Shown: piece after piece, positions 59,370-64,000 of the stretch
Position numbering within the stretch: the first letter of the stretch is position 1
Layout: each line of letters opens with the position of its first letter
From: Falsiroseomonas sp050563545
GTDB lineage: Bacteria; Pseudomonadota; Alphaproteobacteria; Acetobacterales; Acetobacteraceae
Reading direction: 5' to 3'
NCBI RefSeq assembly: GCF_050563545.1
Contig: NZ_JBNXUM010000006.1
Span: forward strand, 62,001 to 126,000
DNA: 64,000 bases
Made by a program: the position numbers and the translations under genes
The notes under the pieces: generated by a model
Told to the model about the DNA's origin: nothing
Databases searched by the model: none
The model's input: only the letters and a program-made list of their open reading frames with translations

Positions 59370-59440
59370 CCCTGGACAGCGGGCGCGGGCGTGCCGTATG
59401 TCCGCGCCCTTCGGACCATCTCCGGGAGGCGACTGAAGAA

Positions 59441-61036
59441 ATGGGCAAGATGAGCATGCGCGCGGCGCTGCGAGGCGCGGCCTGCGCGCTGGCGCTGGGC
59501 GCCGGCCTTCCGGTGGCGGCGACGCCGGCCGCGGCGACGAACTTCACCTGGGCAACCGCGAACGACATCCTCGGCCTCGACCCGCACGCCAACAACCATG
59601 GCGTGACCAACACGATGAAGGAGAACATCTACGAGCCGCTGGTGAAGCGCCAGCCCGATGGCTCCATCCGTCCCGCGCTCGCCGAGCGCTGGGAGCAGCC
59701 GAACCCCACGACCTGGCGCTTCCACCTCCGCCGCAACGTCCGCTTCCATGGCGGCGAGCCCTTCACCGCCGCCGACGTCGTGATGTCGGCCGAGCGCGTG
59801 CGCCAGAACGACATGGCCTATGTGCTGCAGTCCGTCACGGCGGTGCGCGCGGTGGACGACTTCACCGTGGACTTCGAGACGCGCGGGCCGAACCCGATCC
59901 TGCTGCAGGATCTCGTGCTGTTCTTCATCATGAGCAAGCCCTGGGTGGACGCGAACAACGCCTTCAGCGTCGCGCGCGCGGGCCAGCCCGGATCGAACAC
60001 CGCCTTCGCGCAGCTCAACGTCAACGGCACCGGCCCCTGGCGCCTGGTGGAGCGGGTGGCCGATGAGCGGACCGTGCTGGTGCCGAATTCGCAATACTGG
60101 GCGGCGAACGAGATCAACACCGGCATCACTCGCGCGATCTTCCGGCCGATCTCCTCGGCGCCGACGCGGCTTGCCGCGCTGCTCTCGCGCGAGCTCGACA
60201 TCATGTACCATGTGCCGCTGCAGAACGTGCAGCAGGTGCAGCAGGCGCCGGGCGTGCGGCTGGTGCAGGGCCCGACGGCGCGCACCATCTACTTCGCCTT
60301 CGACGTGACACGGCCGGAGAGCCTGGACACGCCTGGCCGCCCGAACCCGCTGCGCGATGCGCGGGTGCGGCGCGCCATGTACCAGGCGATCGACATGAAC
60401 ACGATCACCCGCGTGATCCTGCGCAACTCGACCACCGCGTCGGGCCTGCCGATCTCGCCGGCGATCGGCGGCTATGTGCAGTCGCTGGCGGAGCGCCTGC
60501 CCTTCGACCCCGACGCCGCGAAGCGGCTGCTGGCCGAGGCCGGTTACCCCAATGGCTTCCCCATCACGCTGAACTGCCCGAACAACCGCTACGTCAACGA
60601 CGAGGCGATCTGCCAGGCCGCCACCGCGATGCTGCAGCGCGCCGGCATCCAGGCCAGGCTGAACGCCGTGCCCTTCGGCCGCTTCCTCGCGGGCGGGGCG
60701 AACAACGAATACCAGTTCTGGCTGCTGGGCTGGACGCCGGGCAATTTCGATATGACCAACCCCGCGCGGGAGCTTCTGGGCGACGGCAGCTTCAACTGGG
60801 GCAAGTTCGACGATGCGCGGATGAACCAGCTCGCGCAGGAGATCAGCAACCTCTCGCCCGCGGATCCGCAACGCCAGCAGCTCGCGGCGGAATACTGGAC
60901 ACGCTACCGCGACCTTGTCCCGCAGATCCCGCTGCACCAGGAGCCGCAGATCTTCGCTGTGCGCGACACCGTCGCCGACTTCACCATGCGCGTGAACGAG
61001 GACCTGGAGCTGCGCTGGGTGCGGATGCGGCAGTAG
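59441..61036 (+). CDS. Peptide/nickel-type ABC transporter substrate-binding protein
   Basis: A 531-residue SBP_bac_5 family periplasmic binding protein. Signal peptide at the N terminus (about 1-34: RAALRGAACALALGAGLPVA followed by an Ala-rich AATPAAA). The family signatures are LDPHANNHGVTNTMKENIYE (about 46-65), TWRFHLRRNVRFHGGEPFTA and DAAKRLLAEAGYPNGFP. It would bind peptides, opines, sugars or other polar ligands. No permease or ATPase genes are adjacent, so it is an orphan, unless a partner operon lies elsewhere. GGGAGG precedes ATG 59441 at a distance, and ATG 59450 is an alternative. A repeat hairpin lies downstream. Confidence 0.88.
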   Translation: MGKMSMRAALRGAACALALGAGLPVAATPAAATNFTWATANDILGLDPHANNHGVTNTMKENIYEPLVKRQPDGSIRPALAERWEQPNPTTWRFHLRRNVRFHGGEPFTAADVVMSAERVRQNDMAYVLQSVTAVRAVDDFTVDFETRGPNPILLQDLVLFFIMSKPWVDANNAFSVARAGQPGSNTAFAQLNVNGTGPWRLVERVADERTVLVPNSQYWAANEINTGITRAIFRPISSAPTRLAALLSRELDIMYHVPLQNVQQVQQAPGVRLVQGPTARTIYFAFDVTRPESLDTPGRPNPLRDARVRRAMYQAIDMNTITRVILRNSTTASGLPISPAIGGYVQSLAERLPFDPDAAKRLLAEAGYPNGFPITLNCPNNRYVNDEAICQAATAMLQRAGIQARLNAVPFGRFLAGGANNEYQFWLLGWTPGNFDMTNPARELLGDGSFNWGKFDDARMNQLAQEISNLSPADPQRQQLAAEYWTRYRDLVPQIPLHQEPQIFAVRDTVADFTMRVNEDLELRWVRMRQ

Positions 61037-61067
61037 TCGAGAGGCGCCTCCTCACCCGCTCAAATGC

Positions 61068-61103
61068 TTCCCTCCCCCGCGAACGGGGGAGGGAAACGGA
61101 AGA
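61068..61103. repeat. GC-rich intergenic hairpin repeat, copy 7
   Basis: Between the convergent SBP and SDR genes. Arms CCCTCCCCCG (61070-61079) and CGGGGGAGGG (61084-61093) around CGAA. A partial second right arm (GTGGGGGAGGG) follows at about 61104. Confidence 0.8.
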
Positions 61104-61119
61104 GTGGGGGAGGGCAGCG

Positions 61120-61857
61120 CTACACCAGCCCCCCATTCACATGCACGACCTGCCCCGTCACATATCCCGCTTCCGTTGACGCCAGGAAGTTCACCATCCC
61201 CGCGACATCCTCCGGCGTGCCGAGCCGCCGCATCGGGATCTTTGCCGTTACCGCGTCCCATTGCGCGGCGCTCAGCGCGGCATGCGCGCCGGGATCCTTG
61301 CGCGTGTAGCCAGGGCTGACGGCGTTCACCGTCGTGCCTGATGCGGCGGCTTCCACCGCCAGCGCGCGGACGAGTGCCTCCATCCCCGCCTTCGCGGCCG
61401 CGCTGGCGGGGAAGGTGCTGACATCGGTGCGGAAGACGTGGGCCACGAAGGACGATATCGCCAGGATGCGACCGTTCCTGAGATGCGGCAGCGCCGTGCG
61501 CGCGGTCCGCAGGAAGCCCCACAGCACCGCGTCTAGCGATTTCCCGAGCACCGCGTCCGGCATGTCCGCAACCCGCGTCTTGTCCGCGAAGCCCGCGGCG
61601 AAGACCAGCACGTCGAGCCGCCCGAGACGCTCCACCGCGCGCGAGACCAGTGCGTCCGGCAGCGCGGGGTCGGCGATGTCGCCGAGCATCACCTCGGCCT
61701 CCGCGCCGGCGTCTCGCGCCGCCGCAGCGACGCGTTCAAGCCCCTCGGCGTTCTTGCGCGTGTGCAGCAGGAAGGACGTGCCGGGCGCTGCCATCCGCCG
61801 GCAGCACGCCGCGCCGATGCCCGATCCCGCGCCGGTGACCAGGACGACGCGGCTCAT
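61120..61857 (-). CDS. SDR-family protein with the catalytic tyrosine replaced by serine
   Basis: A 245-residue short-chain dehydrogenase/reductase-like protein. The NAD(P) motif is VTGAGSGIGAACC, the adenine loop is MLGDIADP and the active-site Ser lies in ILAISSFVAHV. The YxxxK motif should follow, but the sequence reads FPASAAAKAGMEA, so the residue four before Lys156 is Ser152 (codon 61402-61404), not Tyr. The rest, ending NAVSPGYTRKD and YVTGQVVHVNGGLV, is intact. Most SDRs need that Tyr, so this protein may be inactive, have changed chemistry or be recently damaged. Its start overlaps the hydroxyacid dehydrogenase stop (ATGA) in a three-gene operon. Confidence 0.85.
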   Translation of the reverse strand: MSRVVLVTGAGSGIGAACCRRMAAPGTSFLLHTRKNAEGLERVAAAARDAGAEAEVMLGDIADPALPDALVSRAVERLGRLDVLVFAAGFADKTRVADMPDAVLGKSLDAVLWGFLRTARTALPHLRNGRILAISSFVAHVFRTDVSTFPASAAAKAGMEALVRALAVEAAASGTTVNAVSPGYTRKDPGAHAALSAAQWDAVTAKIPMRRLGTPEDVAGMVNFLASTEAGYVTGQVVHVNGGLV

Positions 61858-62903
61858 CGGTGGAGCGCCGCCGGCGCGAAGCCAAAGGCTTCCCTGAACC
61901 GCGCGGCATAGCGCGGCCAGGCCGCGGGATTCTCGAGCCGCGGCGGCACCTCGCCGCGGAAGATGGCGATCCACTGCTCGGCCGCGCCGACCGCCATGCT
62001 GTGCAGCGCCTCATGCGTGATGCCGGCGTTGTGCGGGGAGGCCACGACGTTGTCGAAGCGCAGCAGCGGATGGTCGGCGGGCGGTGGCTCCTTCACCCAG
62101 ACATCGAGGCCGGCGCCGCCCAGATGCCCGCTGCCCAGCGCCTCGGCCAGCGCGGCCTCGTCATGGATGCCACCGCGCGCGGTCTGGATGAAGATTGCAC
62201 CGGGCTTCATGCGGGCGAACTGCTTCGCGCCGAGCATGCCGAGCGTCTCCGCGTTGCGCGGTGTATGCACGGTTACGAAATCTGCGCGCTCGAGCAGCTC
62301 CTCCATCGTCGCCTTCTCGGCGCCGCGGGACGCGACCTGCTCGGCCGTGAGATAGGGATCGCAGGCCAGCACCGTCATGCCGAACAGCCCGCGGCAGAGC
62401 TCTGCCACGCGCGTGCCGATGTTGCCGAGGCCGATGATCCCGATCGTCCTGCCCCTGATGTCGCGGCCGGTCATGGCGTAGCGGTCGCCGACCGCGCCGC
62501 GGCGCAGCCCCTTGTCCGCCTGGACGAGCTTCTTCGACAGCACGATCATCATGCCGAGGACGTGTTCGGCTACCGCCTCCTTGTTGGTGCCGGACTGGTG
62601 GCAGACAATGACGCCGGCCGCCGTGCAGGCCTCGACATCGATCACGTCGAAGCCCGCCCCGGTGGAACACGCCGCGAGCAATGCCGGCGCGCGCTGCAGC
62701 AGCGCGGCGTCGCAGAACCAGGGTTCGCGGATCTCGACGCGCGGCAGCGCGTGGTAGCCGTGCGCGGTCGCGAAGGCGGCGTCGAGCCGGTCGCGCGGCC
62801 AGGCGAAGTCCAGCCTGTGCAGCGCGATGTGGTTCGTCGCGCGCAGCATCCGCTCCGCGACGGGATCGGTGAAGTCGGGGAAATAGACCAGGTTCGCTTG
62901 CAT
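61854..62903 (-). CDS. D-2-hydroxyacid dehydrogenase family protein
   Basis: A 349-residue NAD-dependent dehydrogenase of the D-isomer 2-hydroxyacid family. The NAD-binding motif is TIGIIGLGNIGTRVAELCRG (about 155-174), the active-site Arg lies in FIQTARGGIHDE, the Glu in VWVKEPPPADHPL and the catalytic His in ASPHNAGITHE. It should convert a 2-keto acid to a D-2-hydroxy acid or the reverse, with unspecified substrate. ATG 62903 is preferred because GGAG precedes it by five bases. A GTG at 62909 overlaps the Bug receptor stop. It is the middle gene of Bug receptor, dehydrogenase and SDR, which suggests that the receptor's ligand feeds this enzyme. Confidence 0.9.
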   Translation of the reverse strand: MQANLVYFPDFTDPVAERMLRATNHIALHRLDFAWPRDRLDAAFATAHGYHALPRVEIREPWFCDAALLQRAPALLAACSTGAGFDVIDVEACTAAGVIVCHQSGTNKEAVAEHVLGMMIVLSKKLVQADKGLRRGAVGDRYAMTGRDIRGRTIGIIGLGNIGTRVAELCRGLFGMTVLACDPYLTAEQVASRGAEKATMEELLERADFVTVHTPRNAETLGMLGAKQFARMKPGAIFIQTARGGIHDEAALAEALGSGHLGGAGLDVWVKEPPPADHPLLRFDNVVASPHNAGITHEALHSMAVGAAEQWIAIFRGEVPPRLENPAAWPRYAARFREAFGFAPAALHR

Positions 62904-62905
62904 GG

Positions 62906-63859
62906 TCACTCCGGCTTGATGCCCAGGCGCTGGATCAGCGCGCCCATCTGCGCGTGCTCCTCCCGCGCCAGGCGCATCGCCTCCTCGGTCCTGATGAAAC
63001 TGATCTCGATGCCCTGGGAAGCGAGGCGCGCGCGCGGCTCGGGGCCGGTCAGCGTCTCCTCCACCACCTCCGCGACGCGCGCGACGATCGGGGCGGGCGT
63101 CGCGCCGGCGAGCGTGACCGAGGCCCAGATCTCGGTCACGGCGTCGGGGAAGCCGGCCTCGACGATGGTCGGCACGTCCGGCAGTTCCGCGATGCGCCGG
63201 CGGCCCATGCTGGCCAGCGGCACCAGCGCGCCGGCGCGCACATGTGGCAGCAGGGAGTTCAGCGCGCCGACGAAGGCGACGGTGCGACCCTGCAGCAGGT
63301 CCGGCAGTACCTGCGCCGCACCGCGATAGGGCACGTGCTCCATCGTCGTGCCCACCAGGCCCGCCATGCCGAGATGCTGGAAGGACCCGATGCCCGACGA
63401 GGGATAGGCCAGTGCGCCCGGCCGTTCCGCGGCCTTGGCGACGAGGTCACGCGCGCTGCGCACGCCGAGCGCCGGATTCGCGACCAGCAGCACCTGCACG
63501 TCGGCGATGCGCAGTGCGATCGCTAGGTCGCGCAGAGGGTCGAAGCTCGCGCGCAGCAGCCAGGGATTGGCGCTGAAGATCTGGTTGGGCGCGAGCAGCC
63601 AGGTGTGCCCGTCCGGCGCGCCTCGCGCGGTCGCTTCGGCGCCGATGTTGCCGGTGGCGCCGGGTCGGTTCTCCACGACCACGGGCTGGCCGAAGCGGGC
63701 AGGGATGCGCTCTGCGATCAGACGCGCGAGCACGTCGTTGCTGCCGCCCGGCGTGAAAGGGACGATGAAGCGCACGGGCTGGGACGGGAAGGCCTGGGCG
63801 CGCGCCAGGCGCGGCGCGGCAACGGCGGGTGTGGCGAAGAGAAGCGCGCGGCGCTGCAT
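62906..63859 (-). CDS. Bug-family (TctC-like) solute receptor
   Basis: A 317-residue periplasmic binding protein. Signal peptide MQRRALLFATPAVAAPRLARA, then AFPSQPVRFIVPFTPGGSND, VVVENRPGATGNIG and GAPDGHTWLLA, followed by VPYRGAAQVLPDLLQG and LPDVPTIVEAGF, which are the canonical Bug motifs. GGGAGG lies upstream of ATG 63859. It is the first gene of a minus-strand operon with a 2-hydroxyacid dehydrogenase and an SDR, so its likely ligand is a hydroxy or keto acid. As with the other two Bug receptors here, no TctA/TctB is encoded nearby. Confidence 0.9.
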   Translation of the reverse strand: MQRRALLFATPAVAAPRLARAQAFPSQPVRFIVPFTPGGSNDVLARLIAERIPARFGQPVVVENRPGATGNIGAEATARGAPDGHTWLLAPNQIFSANPWLLRASFDPLRDLAIALRIADVQVLLVANPALGVRSARDLVAKAAERPGALAYPSSGIGSFQHLGMAGLVGTTMEHVPYRGAAQVLPDLLQGRTVAFVGALNSLLPHVRAGALVPLASMGRRRIAELPDVPTIVEAGFPDAVTEIWASVTLAGATPAPIVARVAEVVEETLTGPEPRARLASQGIEISFIRTEEAMRLAREEHAQMGALIQRLGIKPE

Positions 63860-63922
63860 GGTGGTGGTCCTCCCTTTGGCGGGGAGTGTCGGGGATGGAG
63901 CGAGGGCGGGCAAGGCGGGCGG

Positions 63923-63990
63923 TTCCCTCCCCGCTCTTGCCTTTGCCCTCCCCCGCAAGCGGGGGAGGGAGGCACCACTGCGGGGGAGGG
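63923..63990. repeat. GC-rich intergenic hairpin repeat, copy 8
   Basis: Upstream of the last Bug receptor gene and close to the window edge. Arms CCCTCCCCCGC (63946-63956) and GCGGGGGAGGG (63959-63969) with AA loop, identical to copy 2's first hairpin, flanked by further CCCTCC and GGGGGAGGG blocks. The region may contain the promoter of the three-gene operon. Confidence 0.8.
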
Positions 63991-64000
63991 CTCACGCCTT

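Overview
The window is visibly very GC-rich with tightly packed genes. It looks like a chromosomal segment of an alphaproteobacterium, most probably a Roseomonas-like member of the Acetobacteraceae/Rhodospirillales. That placement is inference. It rests on three orphan Bug-type (TctC-like) receptors, an AcpXL lipid A cluster, the rplY-pth-ychF core block, branched-chain-type ABC importers, frequent GTG/TTG starts and 4-bp start/stop overlaps. I saw no tRNA, rRNA, CRISPR array, transposase, integrase or phage gene.

Layout. 1-5.6 kb: end of a threonine-synthase-like gene, a D-threonine aldolase/D-serine dehydratase-type enzyme, a small exported protein, a family 2 glycosyltransferase, a TRIC-type channel and an MFS transporter. 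5.8-10.5 kb: glmS, a translationally coupled flavoprotein, a transglutaminase-like protein and a small membrane protein. 10.7-14.1 kb: wecC, wecB and a LysR regulator in one direction. 14.4-19.9 kb: DUF2076 protein, CoA-binding protein, a maleate-isomerase-like protein lacking both cysteines, a family 90 glycosyltransferase, gltS and a Bug receptor. 20-23.5 kb: a truncated glycosyltransferase remnant followed by rplY, pth, an unknown gene and ychF. 23.5-27.9 kb: GT-C-like membrane protein, histidine phosphatase, two glutathione-transferase-like proteins and a SYLF protein.

28-33.3 kb, minus strand: acpXL, fabZ-like, two ketosynthase-like genes, a zinc alcohol dehydrogenase and an lpxXL-like acyltransferase. 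The order matches the rhizobial cluster that makes a very-long-chain hydroxy fatty acid and attaches it to lipid A. 33.4-37.9 kb: a 56-residue exported protein coupled to an alpha/beta-hydrolase-like protein without its serine, a LuxR regulator, a multi-hairpin intergenic element, a Bug receptor and an aldo/keto reductase.

38-51.3 kb: an aerobic benzoyl-CoA (box) catabolic island. A five-gene branched-chain-type ABC importer is followed by a DUF4863 protein, benzoate-CoA ligase, a hydrolase, boxC, boxB, boxA and a thioesterase, with the BoxR-type regulator (HTH plus shikimate-kinase-like domain) convergent at the end. A perfect palindrome carrying TGCA-N6-TGCA lies upstream of the importer, and a degenerate copy lies before boxC. 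Both are candidate operators. Together these genes would import benzoate, activate it, epoxidise benzoyl-CoA and open the ring. BoxD, the usual next enzyme, is not in the window.

51.3-64 kb: CBS protein, DUF533-like protein, SLC13-type permease with TrkA_C domains, a hybrid histidine kinase with its response regulator, an AI-2E-type transporter with an extra C-terminal domain, a peptide-type ABC receptor, and a Bug receptor, 2-hydroxyacid dehydrogenase and SDR operon.

A GC-rich hairpin repeat (arms CCCTCCCCCGC / GCGGGGGAGGG) recurs at eight intergenic sites, including two inside the box transcription unit.
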